A stretch of DNA of 64,000 bases from Cercophora sp. LCS_1 (taxonomy: Eukaryota; Ascomycota; Sordariomycetes; Sordariales; Lasiosphaeriaceae). The notes beneath the pieces are model-generated. The model saw nothing but the letters and a program-made list of their open reading frames with translations. It did not search any database and was not told the DNA's origin. The stretch lies in contig JAPZLL010000006.1 in the NCBI GenBank assembly GCA_036250225.1, forward strand, positions 1,426,001-1,490,000, in the 5' to 3' direction. This document shows positions 1-10,801 of this stretch, piece by piece; position 1 is the stretch's first letter, and the number at the start of each line of letters is the position of its first letter. The translations under genes were made by a program, and so were the position numbers.

Positions 1-259
1 CCGGAGCGCTGGATGTGCTGAGAACAGAGGTGCGCGAGGTGCGAGATGGACGCTTTCCCTTCTTAGTGTAAAACGTCTTCGCTCCAACGTTGGCGCTGGG
101 GTTGCCGTAAAGAGTAACGGTGGTCCAAGAGGTCTCTGTCACCACCTCTGTCACGACGGCGCGCTTCTCATGAAGCTGCTGGTGGCGACCATGGCTGAGG
201 GCAGTGGTGTCCTGGAAGAGGCTGGCAGCGGCCAGTGCCCAAAGAGCGTTGGAGAGCAT
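1..259 (-). CDS. Secreted cell-wall-type protein, N-terminal fragment
   Basis: The frame opens at an ATG at 259 and runs off the left edge, giving about 86 residues without a stop. It starts with a signal peptide (MLSNALWALAAASLFQ...) ending near ALS-H, then a His-rich stretch and a dibasic EKR site that looks like a Kex2 cleavage point. A Thr/Val-rich segment (VVTEVVTETSWTTVTLY) and a basic Ser/Thr-rich linker follow. Short KR-terminated propeptides followed by V/T repeats are common in fungal secreted wall glycosidases and SUN-type proteins. The catalytic part lies outside the window, so the family cannot be named. An extracellular or wall location is inferred. Confidence is good that it is a secreted protein and low for any function. 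Confidence 0.6.
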   Translation of the reverse strand, partial: MLSNALWALAAASLFQDTTALSHGRHQQLHEKRAVVTEVVTETSWTTVTLYGNPSANVGAKTFYTKKGKRPSRTSRTSVLSTSSAP

Positions 260-3200
260 CTCGTAAAACGGGAGGGTTGGTTGGGTGTGGTTTTTGTCGG
301 TTCTTGGTGGTGGAAAATTGTGTCGAAAGGCTCAAGTCCTGTGGTGGTGTTTTCGTTTGGTGATGGTGGCCTGGTGGGGAGAAGGAAGGAGCGCAGGAGA
401 TCGATCAAATTGCCAGCACGATAGACGTGAAAGGAGTGAAACTGCGTGTTACTTGCATAAACACAATGTTCATGTGCAGCAGAACGCGAGAAAAATGAAT
501 GGGGTGCCGAAATGGACGTTGAATGTTGGTCGTTGTCTGTCAAAGACGCAAGAAGGAGTGATGCGTTTTGGAAGTTGGAACCTGGTGGGCAGGCGAGGAC
601 AACGAAAACACTCAAGACGGCTGTGCGTCGTTCGGGGCTGGCAACCAGGCGAGATGAAAACCGCAGTGGAAAGGAAAGAAACGGCCGAAACCAGGGACGA
701 GATGAGATGGCGGAGAACCGTGAGGGTGAGCAGGAAGGCAGGTGCACCGATCCCGAGGTGGGTGGGACGGGATTTAAGCAGATGTGCTTCCCCTGGGCTC
801 TGGGTGGACGTTGAGGTGTGTGACCGGGGTAGGAGAGGGGTTCGGCTGGCGCCCAAGCTTCCCTGGTCAGAGCGGGAGAGGAAGGAGCGGCGATCCAGGC
901 ACACCCGCGTGGGTGGGAGCTGGGCGACGGTGATCTAGTCCAAGTAGAGTACAGGGGTATCCAGCCCCACATGTTGTTCTCGTCGGCGAATCGGACCAGC
1001 CAAGCCCAGGCAGTTTCTGGCGGGAACGTCTACAGAAGGATTCGCTCGACGCTGACCGCAGCCTGGGACTCACACATATTTTTACACTGGATAAATTCAT
1101 CTGGTGTTACCACACTGCATCGCCATCGCTGAAGCCCCTCGAGATCATCATTTGATTCCTTCAGGTCCTCGGACTGACAGCCTCCCTCGTATCGCAGCGT
1201 CGCGACCGGGTCGCCGAAAACGAGGACCGTCGTCGGAGCACCAGAACCAGCCCTGGGGATCCAGTCCAGCTGCCAAGTCGAGCCCTCGCTGCCCCGGCCA
1301 TCCGAACGAGGCGATGAAAACGGGGGGAGTTCGGACGCACCCGGTCCACCAGCCTCCACGACCAGCTAGGTGAATAGTGGGCTGATGGGTCATGGACGGC
1401 GCTCGCGCAGCTGAAGAAGCGCCGAAGCTGAGAGTCTTCACGCTTGTTGAAGCGAAACGCTTCTGCCAGCGGTTCTTTGCGATCATCAGCACAAAACAAG
1501 GACGCTGCAGAGAAAGACAATGCCAAGTTGGAGTCTGAGGACAGATCAAGCCCAGGCGAATCAACGTCGGGACAGAGGCTCGAGTCCGGAATGGCGTTGA
1601 ATCAGTTGCCGCTGTCCTCTTCGGCGGCTGTGTGGGGCACCCAGAAGTTGAAGAGCGGGCTTCCAGGTTTGCCAGCTGCCCATCCAGCTCCGCAAAAACG
1701 CTAAGTGGGCTCGTCACCACACCATCACGGCGTCTCGCCAATTGTAGCACGCCTGACATGCAGGTACCGATGCACTGCAGCAACCATTGAGGGAGAAAAA
1801 AAGCCTGCCGAATGGAGCCAGCCCCTCAGCTCCTGCAGGAACACGGCAGCTGGAGGAACAAACCTCTCCACCAGAAGAGGCTAGCCATGTGTCTGCGCAA
1901 GGCACCGGCTCGACTTCTCCTTTTCCTGTCGCATCCGGCCTGGGTCCCGAGCGGGGAGCCGGCCTTCTACTTTTTTTCGCGCAGCCATCGGGACGTTGTT
2001 CGTCAACCACCCGCCGTGCCTAACCTCTTTGGATGATCTGAAGCAAGGTGGCGTTCTGGCCCCTGAGGAAGCCCCGAGGAGCAAGTCCGTCCACGTAATC
2101 GCGCGCGCTTGGGTTACACTCGTCAAGGAATCCTAACCGCTTACGCCGTTCTTTTCACGTCGCTCTTTTCTCTTCCTTCGTGGCATCTTTGCAATCCGAA
2201 AGAAAGTCAAGCCGAACGTTGATGCCCCGCCTTGAAGATCCCTTTAGCGTTTGCGACGCTGGGAGGCTAGAAACAGATCCCGACTGACAGGTGGCATCTA
2301 GGCCATGAAGCGAAATTGCATCCGCTGCCACGGAGCAGAGGAACACGTGCGCCCCTGTCAGAGAATCGGAGCCAAGAAGCTTGTTTTCTCCTCTTGTTCG
2401 CCGCGTAAACGGTCTTTTCCCATCTCGGCGTGGCGGCGGCGGGGTTTGCGATAAGGAAGTGGAAGTTTGCCCATCCTTCAAACACGCCCCCGAAGCCGGT
2501 CAGCAAACGGAAAGCCAACACCGCAGGTGCCTGGTGATGGCCGTCAAGGACCATGGTTTTGATTTTGCTGACGCTCTGCCAGACAGCGTGGCCCGTTGAA
2601 CAATGTGACGAGACTAGTGGCCTGCTCGCGCGGCCTCTCCCTTTCTCGCCTGGTGTGCTCGACAGTCACATTGCGACCGAGACGGATCAACAACATTTGT
2701 CCAGGACGTGGTTGTTGCACCAACTGTGCCAAGTAGACGCTAAAATCACCAGTTCGGACGATTCTGGGCCTGCTTTCGTGGCTTTCGGGGAAACATTACT
2801 CAATAACACGTGTAAACGATAGCATCAACAATCGGACTCATTGGCCAAGCTATGCTCCGCTCAGGCAACACAACGTGCCGGCAACTGGGAGATGGAGAGA
2901 CGAAATCCAGGTTTGGTGTGCTACCCAATATAGCTGGATGTTTCCAGTATTGATTTCATCTCGTCCCGAGTGGCCGCGCCCTGTCATGGTTCCGAAAGCA
3001 ACTGCCTATCGGGCGTGGGTACCGCTCGCTTCGCCCTAATTGCCGGGTTTTGGAGGGCCGAATGAGTCTTGGGCGAAGCAAGTGGTGGCATTTATCCGCA
3101 CAAGGAGGAAGGTCGATTCCAGTGCGCAGCCGCACTCCACGTGAGCCATGGGAATGCCCCGCCGCTGGTTATATATGGGCCTTACTCACCGAGGTGTCCA

Positions 3201-4567
3201 GGTATTTGCAATCTGCGGTTGCTGCGCCTGTCCAGGTATCAATGGGGCAAGGACCTCGGTGGAGTGGAAGCTACGCCGCTCGAGATGGGATGAACGAGCG
3301 GCATCCCACAGGATCTGTAGACCCTGAATCAAGAGGTGACGCTGGTTATGCGGACTGTAATTGCGTCTGTTTGGGCCTCTTGACCTCGCAACTGAAGGGT
3401 TGACGCGAATCAGTCTGTGAGCGCGACAGACTATCACGGTATCCCGAAGTTCAGATGGGTAGGACAGGTGCTGTTGAGTATTACCAGCAACCGCCGCTTC
3501 AGTCTGGCCGCTGAATCCGACCAAATGGTGTTTCTGTCTCTCGGAAATGGTGACAATGGCGTTGTCATCACGATTGCAATCGGCCTTGATCTCAGCGACC
3601 ACGCAAATTTGAATCATGTTCTACGAGGGGTTGCGGTGAGCGCGTATTTGGCGCCGATGTACTGCAGTCCGGGAATGCTGTATTGCATGTGGTGCAACAC
3701 ACACAGTGCCCCAAAGGCCGGAGCCGGGAGTTGGTCCCGGTGGGAGATTAGAGCTCCGGAAGCCGAACTTGCCAAGGCCCGCGCCGTAAACGCCGTGTGG
3801 CGCCGAGAGCACTAATTTCACTTCTTTATTTTGCAAGGCTGGATCAAACTTTGCGACCAAGACGGTCGGCAATCGGGGCAAGAGTTTTGACGTTTACAGA
3901 GGTACGCCAAGGACTGCCTTCTCAAATGCAGCACCCGTCCGCCCAGCGTAGCAGACGGAGGGAAATATGACCCGACTCACGTCGGTCGCTGAACCAACAA
4001 GTGCCTCAATGGCCAACACAGACTGGATTCTTACATGCCGCCGACGTGCCGAATCCCATACGGTCCTGCTCACGCCAGCTGACGTGAAAATGACTCTTTT
4101 GCGACATTCCATGGAGCCTTGGTCGAAAAGTTTTGTCTTTCTGAACTCCTGCTGGAGATGACAGCCCGTCCCAATAGCTTCACCGACCTCTTTGTCTGCC
4201 CTTCCCGCTATCATCACTGAATGGATGGTGCTGCCTCGCTAGTCTACGCCCAGAGACGCGCTGATACCCTGTGAATACAACGAACAGTGGAAAGCCCAAC
4301 AAGGCTGACAGCAACTCGCTTGTCTTTGCACCGCCCCCAATAGGACGAGACTTGGCTTGGCGCGTGCAATACCAACGGGGGATGAGGGGGATCGACACAG
4401 GGTGCCACACGTGATACCCTGTCGGCGACTCTACTCCCCTTTCTTGCATGCTTTCCCCTTCGGGCGCAGCTCCATCCTTTGGCTCTTTTTGCAATTGAAG
4501 TCGGGAGCCGAGTGAACCGCCAAATTGAAAGGAATCACTACCTAGAGATTGATAAGCCACACACAGA
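260..4567. other. 4.3 kb intergenic, nothing recognised
   Basis: The stretch lies between the divergent secreted-protein fragment and the zinc-cluster gene. Several open frames of 60-210 codons occur on both strands, but none shows a domain, signal peptide, convincing exon chain or familiar motif. They look like chance frames in GC-rich DNA. The right end will include the promoter and leader of the gene at 4568. I saw no tRNA, repeat array or transposon ends. Confidence 0.5.
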
Positions 4568-6201
4568 ATGGATCAGACACTCCCCGATATTGAGGTGGAC
4601 TACACGCAGTCCGGCTTGCTGGATCTCACCGCGTCGGCAGACTTTGGCTATGGGGTTTTCATGCAGGACCAGGATGTCGATTATCTCGCTGAAGACAGTG
4701 CGAACACGCTGTCCGAGGAAAGCCCACATCTCGCGGACGGATCGCGGGCGTTGACGCAACGACCCCGATCGGATCGCGGGCCCGGACCGAGTCCTGGAAC
4801 GAGCCCGGGGAGCGGAGTGATGGTGCAGGCGCCGAGACAGAGGTTGGAGAGACGGGGACATACTAAGAGTCGGAGGGGGTGTTACAATTGTAAGAGACGT
4901 AGGATCAAGGTGGGTTTTCCCTTCACCATGATAAGTGAAGCAGTGTTGACGGGTTGCGTGTTAGTGTCAGGAGACGAGGCCGGCGTGCGGGCATTGTGTC
5001 AAGACGGGGCTGAAATGCGAGTATCCCGCGATGCCGGTCGTGATTCATCAGGCATGTATCATTTCTTGTCACAAGGGAAGAGCGGAGGCTGACATGCTTT
5101 GAAGCCGCAACACCAGATCCCGCTGTTTAGTCTACAGGACATGCGCTTCTTTCAGCACTTTTTGTTCAAGTGCTATCCTCACCATCCCATCGGCGCAGAG
5201 AATATCTGGACGCATGAGATCCCATGCCTCTCGCAAAAGGTATGCCTTTTGACCATGTCTAGGATCAGCCTCTCACACCCACGCAGTACGAATATCTCAT
5301 GCACGCAATTCTGGGCTACGCGGCGTCTGAACTCATGGCCGAGGACGCCAGCCTCGCCACGCCCGCCATGACACACCGGCTCAAAGCTATCAAGGCTGTC
5401 AAGAAGTCCCTCGCCGAAGCGCCCAAGGCCAACACGTTTGAGGAGGGCAACGCGTTGATGGCGACGTGCTTTGCGCTGACGTTTCAGTCGGTTTTGCTGG
5501 ACGACGGATTGACCGAGTACATGACATTTATCCGCGGCATCATCATTGTCGCGATCCAGATGTACATGAAGGGTGCCAAAATGCTGTTTGGTGATTTCCT
5601 CGGCGACCACGGCAGCCAGGCTCTCCAGCCGCACATGGAGAAAGCGCCGTTGATCGAAAAGAGCTGGACCGATGGGGCGGTGGCGGCCATTCGCAACCTT
5701 GAGCCGCTGTGTCAGGGGAGTGATATCGAAAAGACGTACTACACGATGATACTGGACATGGCTGAGAAGCTCTATGTTTCGTCGTGGGGAGGTAAGAAAA
5801 TCACCCTTGTCAAATTCTGAAATCGTGTTGACTGATGAATGCCTCTCACAGCATACCAAGCCCTAGGCGAACACTACAAGTGGTGGATGATGCTGCCGCA
5901 CGACCAGTTTCAGCGCATCATTGACCCGTCGAACCAGACTATTCTGTTGTTATCAACGCACTGGATCGCGTTGAAGCAGATCATGGCCAGTATTACCGAG
6001 ATGGAGGGCGCGGCAAGGGCCAAGGAGCCGGAGCCGACGGCCGAGAACGATATGAATGTGGGACTGGTCAAGTGGCTCCGGTATCTGAACAATCTTGTCG
6101 ACGTGGACCATGTTCCGTATAATGTGTGGCCGGCGTGGGTGGAGGCGCAGCTGGAGAGGGATCCGCGGTGTTTTGGGAAGGGGGGGCTTCGAAAGCGGTA
6201 G
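4568..6201 (+). CDS. Zn(II)2Cys6 transcription factor, UPC2-like (sterol uptake control type)
   Basis: Five exons: 4568-4909, 4965-5051, 5105-5239, 5287-5791, 5852-6201, giving 472 aa. The zinc cluster is C105-x2-C108-x6-C115-x6-C122-x2-C125-x6-C132, with the basic run KRRRIK. Intron 1 falls just before the third cysteine, so an unspliced reading would lose half the domain. The next segment (FSLQDMRFFQHFLFKCYPHH then EIPCLSQKYEYLMHAILGYA) matches the conserved core of the fungal UPC2/sterol-regulator-like family. A mostly helical C-terminal regulatory region ends in GKGGLRKR. The acidic N-terminus could be an activation region. It is a nuclear DNA-binding regulator; sterol or lipid control is inferred from the family only. 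Intron 2 (5052-5104) uses a GC donor, the only junction that keeps the frame. Confidence 0.85.
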
Positions 6202-6737
6202 TCCAGGTACCTACCTATCTGGTGATGTCCGACGTATTGTATTTGCTGTGTTGCACACTTTTACTGGCCTCACATGTGATTTTTGTGCCGAATATCTTAC
6301 TCGCTCGTGAGCTTCGTCTTCTGGAAGCCTTTCGGGCTGCCCTGCCGTGTCTTTGGTCCCGACTCACAGCCACGATTTTCGGGGCCTCAGCCAAGGGGAC
6401 ATGTCCACATCGGGACGGGCCCCACTTTTCGTATTTCGCATTCGAAGAAACGGCGCCGGGACGGGCTGGGCTGGGCTGGGTTGCCCTGCCGTGTGCCCCA
6501 CCTGTCCGGCTTGGCCGGCTTTGTCTTGGATCTGCGTCATGTCTGGCTGTCCGCGTGTAGAACTAGTAGTGTATGGCTGTGTTGGAAGCCGTATCCATCG
6601 CTTTGTGATGTGATTGGTTGGTATGGGTCGGGTAGCGAGGATATCACTGGGGATTGTATATAAGACGTCAACGTATCTGGTTATCACATTCCCAACTTCA
6701 AACTTGAAACCAACACAAGCAGCAACTCGCCCACGCA
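6202..6737. other. Intergenic, promoter of the gene at 6738
   Basis: The 536 bp between two co-directional genes shows no coding potential that I recognise. Its 3' end carries promoter-like elements (listed separately). Confidence 0.5.
6611..6664 (+). promoter_or_regulatory. Putative core promoter: ATTGG box and TATA box
   Basis: An inverted CCAAT (gattgg near 6611-6617) precedes a clear TATA element (tatataag, 6657-6664), 74 nt before the ATG at 6738. The A/C-rich leader (aacaagcagcaact) is typical of fungal 5' UTRs. This is motif reading only. Confidence 0.45.
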
Positions 6738-7754
6738 ATGACAACTACGCTCTACAACAACGTACCCCAAACCCCGACCTCGCCCGCCATGAACCACGAC
6801 CTGGACGATCCCTTCTCCTCCATCCACCGCCTCAGCACCTCCTCGACCCAACCGCCGCCCTACTCTCCATCGTCATCTTCTTCCTTCGACCCAACCCTCC
6901 AGCTCCAAATCGAGACCCCAGGCAAACCTTGGCTCTCCCTCCCCTTGCCTCCCCGACCGGATCCCATCCCAATCTACGCCGTGCCTCCCTCATTTTCGTC
7001 CTTGCCCTCGCCATCGGGGCGTCTCTCCTCGTCAGGGGACCCTTCAACTCAAGACCCAGAACCAACCTACGTCTCCCTCCGCCCAACCCGCTGCTCAGGC
7101 TCCTCCCTCCTCGCCACGCCGACGTCAACAACAGCCCTCGCAACAACGGTCTACCGCTTTGGCCCGTCGCGCCCGCCGGTCGTAACGCTTTACCGACCGG
7201 GCGGGGGGCCGAGGGTTGATGATCCTTTTGCTTCCGCATCTTCGTCATCCTCTCCGCCAGGAAACCAAGGCGAAGATGTTGATCTCGGCACAATCCCATG
7301 GGACACAACAACCCTCCAAACCCCCCTCCTGTCCCGCACCACAACCTTCCGCACCCGCCTTGGTACCTTTTCCTGGCGGTACGGCACCCGCAAGGAACGA
7401 CGCGCGCGCAACGCCTCGTCACTGCTCATCATGGAGCGGATTGTCAGGGTTGCTGGGGCGCGGGATATGGGGGTTAAAGACTCCGAGGCGCGGAGGGCTG
7501 TGGCGATGTTGGTGCGGAATGACGAGGTTAGGAGCGTGGGTAGCGGAGGGAGCAGTGCGGGGAATGGAGGTCGATTACTCGTTGATCTGGCGGGGTTCGA
7601 TAACGTGATGGGCGTGGGCGACGAGAAGAACGGAGAGGAGCAAGAAATGATCAAGGTGCTGGTTGTTAGCAGCGCGCTGGTTATGCTCAAGAAGGAGGTG
7701 GATAGACGGCGGGCGCAGCAGATTGCTATTATGGCTGGGGCCGGAGGGTCTTGA
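6738..7754 (+). CDS. Conserved-looking hypothetical protein, possible tubby/LURP-like C-terminus
   Basis: Single exon, 338 aa. The first 150 residues are disordered and rich in Pro, Ser and Thr, with a PPPY motif (residues 39-42) that could bind WW domains, for example of a Nedd4/Rsp5-type ligase. The second half is folded-looking: TTVYRFGPSRPPVVTLY, then SRTTTFRTRLGTFSWRYGTRKERR, and a hydrophobic C-terminus (KVLVVSSALVMLKKEVDRRR). The pattern of a beta-rich segment followed by RxGxFxWRYGxRKERR resembles fungal tubby/LURP-like lipid-binding proteins, but I cannot confirm that family. A second ATG at residue 18 is an alternative start. A TATA box 74 nt upstream supports the first ATG. No membrane segment or signal peptide is seen. 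Confidence 0.7.
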   Translation: MTTTLYNNVPQTPTSPAMNHDLDDPFSSIHRLSTSSTQPPPYSPSSSSSFDPTLQLQIETPGKPWLSLPLPPRPDPIPIYAVPPSFSSLPSPSGRLSSSGDPSTQDPEPTYVSLRPTRCSGSSLLATPTSTTALATTVYRFGPSRPPVVTLYRPGGGPRVDDPFASASSSSSPPGNQGEDVDLGTIPWDTTTLQTPLLSRTTTFRTRLGTFSWRYGTRKERRARNASSLLIMERIVRVAGARDMGVKDSEARRAVAMLVRNDEVRSVGSGGSSAGNGGRLLVDLAGFDNVMGVGDEKNGEEQEMIKVLVVSSALVMLKKEVDRRRAQQIAIMAGAGGS

Positions 7755-8441
7755 ACAAGGTAGGTACTTGGTCTGAGGATGCGGGCATGTTGGGATGGTG
7801 TCAATGGGATACACCTAGTTGATGGGACGGGATGAGTCATGGGATATCAGGGACGGGATGATGTGCGGCATCATACAACAATAAGGGTTTGTTTACTTGC
7901 TAGAACGGTTCACTGTTACAGGTCCATAGAAGGAATACCCACTGCGTTATTATTTGCTGTTACGCCCGAGTGGGTCGACCCTTGGTCCCGTCGCGATGGA
8001 CCCCGATGGACCCTTCCGAGAGCGTTTCATTCGAAAGCTTACCTCTGTAGTGCTTCTTGGCAAGCGGGTCGTCCGGCACGTCATCCCGAGAGCAACAGCT
8101 TCAAAGCAGTATTTTTCATTCACAACCGGATCTAGCAGTCTAGCAATGCTGCATGAGCCCGTGGGGACAGGCTGCTTCCGCGCTTCCAGGTCATAAATGA
8201 CCCCCGAGATCATCTCTAGAACGCTAGACCGAACCGGTCATCCCATGCTCAAAATCAACCGTGGCTGGTCTGTTCCCATGATTGGTATCCCGTGACAAAC
8301 CGAACGCCTGTCTTGTGCCCTCAAACACTATCATATGAGAACCCCCAGGCCAAACCCATTACCGTCCCCCAAACGCCCAAAAATGCAAAGGCTGCGTCAC
8401 CATATTAGTCGTAAAACTAGTAGTACAATGCGGCTGTCGGC
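7755..8441. other. Convergent intergenic spacer
   Basis: The 687 bp between the 3' ends of the hypothetical gene (+) and the PFK-2 gene (-) should hold both 3' UTRs. No gene or repeat is recognised. Confidence 0.5.
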
Positions 8442-10801
8442 TTAGTTATTGCGGTCAACCGTCTTGCAAGGCTTGTAGTTGGGAAGCTCATCGAACCATC
8501 CCTGCGCCTCGTTGTATTTGTACGCGTGGAACTCGATGCCGTACGGCTTCGGCTCAATGGCATACAGAATGCCAAGAGGGACGTCGAGATCCGCAATGTC
8601 GTCGCGCGTGAGATCCATAAAGTACGCCATCAGTACTCGGCAAACAGACCGGTGGCTGATGATGAGCACATGGTCTGTGATGCGCTCGATCTCGCGAACC
8701 ATGTCGCGAAGCCGGCTGATAACCTGGAGGTAGCCCTCGCCTCCAACGCCCGGATAGATGTACTGGAGCTTGTCGCGGGAGCGCTTGTTGTACTCCTCGG
8801 GGTACTTTTGCGCAATCTCCTCGTACGTCATGCCCTCAAAGGTGCCGGCGTTGAGTTCATTGAGCATTTCCCATGCCTTGACGTCGTAGTCCTCATCCGC
8901 GTCAAAGTACTCCGCTGTCTGCGCGCTCCGCTTAAGCATGGACGTCCAAATGCAAAAGTTCTTGTCATCCAGCTCTTGGTTGAGCTCCGGATAGGGCGGA
9001 GTGTGGTCACCGGGTTGGGGCGGGAACGATGACTGCGCAATCTTGCTCTTCTGCTCAATGAGCCACTCCTTGCGCTTGTGCGTGATAAAGTTGTACAGTG
9101 CTTGGCCGTAATAGTGGCCGCGTTCTGTGAGGTCTGAATCGCCACCGAGCTTCTGGAGTTGGTTATCCACACTTTGGCCGTGGCGGGTAATCCAGATCTG
9201 GCGTGGAGATAGGTTGAAAGTTGTCAGGTACGAGGCAATGCCGCCGCTGAGGAAGCCCTTCAGTCTATGGTGAACCACCTTTCGGCCCACGTCAATCATC
9301 TGGGTGTGTTAGTGATTGTGAGCCGCCATAAGGCCGGAAGAGAAACATACCTGGATATACTGAAGATCGTTGTCTTCTTCCCATTTACCAATGGGCTGGT
9401 ACGCACTCTCATAAGCCTTGACTCGCTGCTTAAAGTCCTCCAGCGACTTGACGGGATCCTTGTCTTTGTAATCCGGTCCTGAAAGCTTCAGACGCATGTT
9501 TGCCTCGAGAAGCTTTGTCTGTCATTAGCTCCGACACAAAGCTGGGGACGCAGAAATACTCACGTTCTGATCAGTGCAGATACTTTCAATGAAGAGGATG
9601 CCCAGCTTGGGCTCCTTCGACCTGATATGGTCTACGAGCAGCTTTCGTCGCTGGATGGTGCTGTTGGTAGCGTCAAGGATGCCAACGGCGCCGCCGCGGT
9701 GCAGCAGGTAGTCCAGTACTTCGTCTAGTGTCTCCAGCGCAACCTGTTCGCGGAGCTTGGAGGCTGACTCGTTCTTGGGGTCGAAGAACTTGGCTGACTG
9801 GTCAATCTTCTCGTGCGGCTGGTTCGGATCAGCAACATGGCCGTTCAGATCAAGTGCGGTCGGCTCGTCATCATGGACCACAATATTGGGAGCTTGTGTT
9901 CCATTCAGGAGAATGGTAGCCGCCCGTGTGGGCTCATCGTCAACCGCAGCCGAAGGAGGAGCCGAATCCTTAATGGGGGAAGTCATGCCGGCCGCAATAC
10001 GGCGACGATTGCCCACATTGAAGATTCTGGTGCTGTGCTGCTGCCAAGAGAGGTACCGATGCAGCTTCTTGGTGATGTACGACTTTCCCCGGGCAGGCAG
10101 GCCAACCATGATGATGACCAGCTTGGAAGCCACATCTCTGTCAGGAATTCTGCCGTCTGGCGAGACTCTGGAGCGCGTCATGCCGGGGATGTTGAGCGTT
10201 GTTGCATGCGGTCGGACTCTTGGCGTATGCGAGCCGGAATTTTGTCTGACGGGAGGGCTACCAGGGTCAGTACATGCCATATACTGTGACTCAGAATGCA
10301 GAAAAATGACAATAGCACCGGCGGTTTTACTTACATTCGCGGGGAGCCTGGGGCAGTCGACGGTATACTGCGGCTGTAAGGGGAGTCGTATGGATACGCT
10401 GGCGGACCCATCCCCGGGCGCATGCCATTCAGATCGTTGAGCGACCGCAGCGCATGCGCCAGAGAAGGCTGCGCCGCCGGTGGGAGAAGGGTTTCATGGT
10501 GACGGGGCACTCCAAAGCCGTTTTCGAGAGAGTTGATCGTCGGCGACGAAGGCGCGGTTGAGGATGCGACCAGACTGCTCTTCATGGCAAGCTTTCGCAA
10601 AGACTGCGGCGGCAAGCCACACCAGTCTTGTCGTGGAGAAGGGTCGTTAGCCGTGCTGTCGTTTTCGGGCGCAGGCTGTGCGCGGGGTGAAGAAAAGGGA
10701 TGTGTCAAAGAAGGATAGAAACCTTTGTTCTGGAAGCCCAATCTATCAGGGAGAACTGCAGAAGGGCGTGACATGAAGCCGAAAGTTTGGCTGACGGACA
10801 A
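8442..10801 (-). CDS. Bifunctional 6-phosphofructo-2-kinase / fructose-2,6-bisphosphatase
   Basis: Four exons on the minus strand: 10801-10335, 10257-9564, 9512-9351, 9299-8442; 726 aa. The N-terminal ~170 residues are a Pro/Ser-rich, probably phosphoregulated extension. The kinase domain has the P-loop GLPARGKSY followed by FNVGNRRR. A ~60-residue Pro/Asp-rich insert interrupts it before AKFFDPKN, then DATNSTIQRRK and FIESICTDQN follow. The C-terminal phosphatase has the phosphohistidine motif TRHGQS, the second-half motif LNELNAGTFEGMTYEEI and LISHRSVCRVL, so the His/Glu/His catalytic set appears intact. The enzyme makes and breaks fructose 2,6-bisphosphate in the cytosol, setting the glycolysis/gluconeogenesis balance. 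RHGQS instead of the usual RHGES is a small deviation. The exon 1/2 junction (10335/10257) is the least certain. Confidence 0.9.

Noticed and set aside
151..972. 273-codon minus-strand frame overlapping the secreted-protein start region
   Set aside because: It overlaps the better-supported signal-peptide frame starting at 259 in another frame, is low-complexity Pro/Ser/Arg and has no domain.
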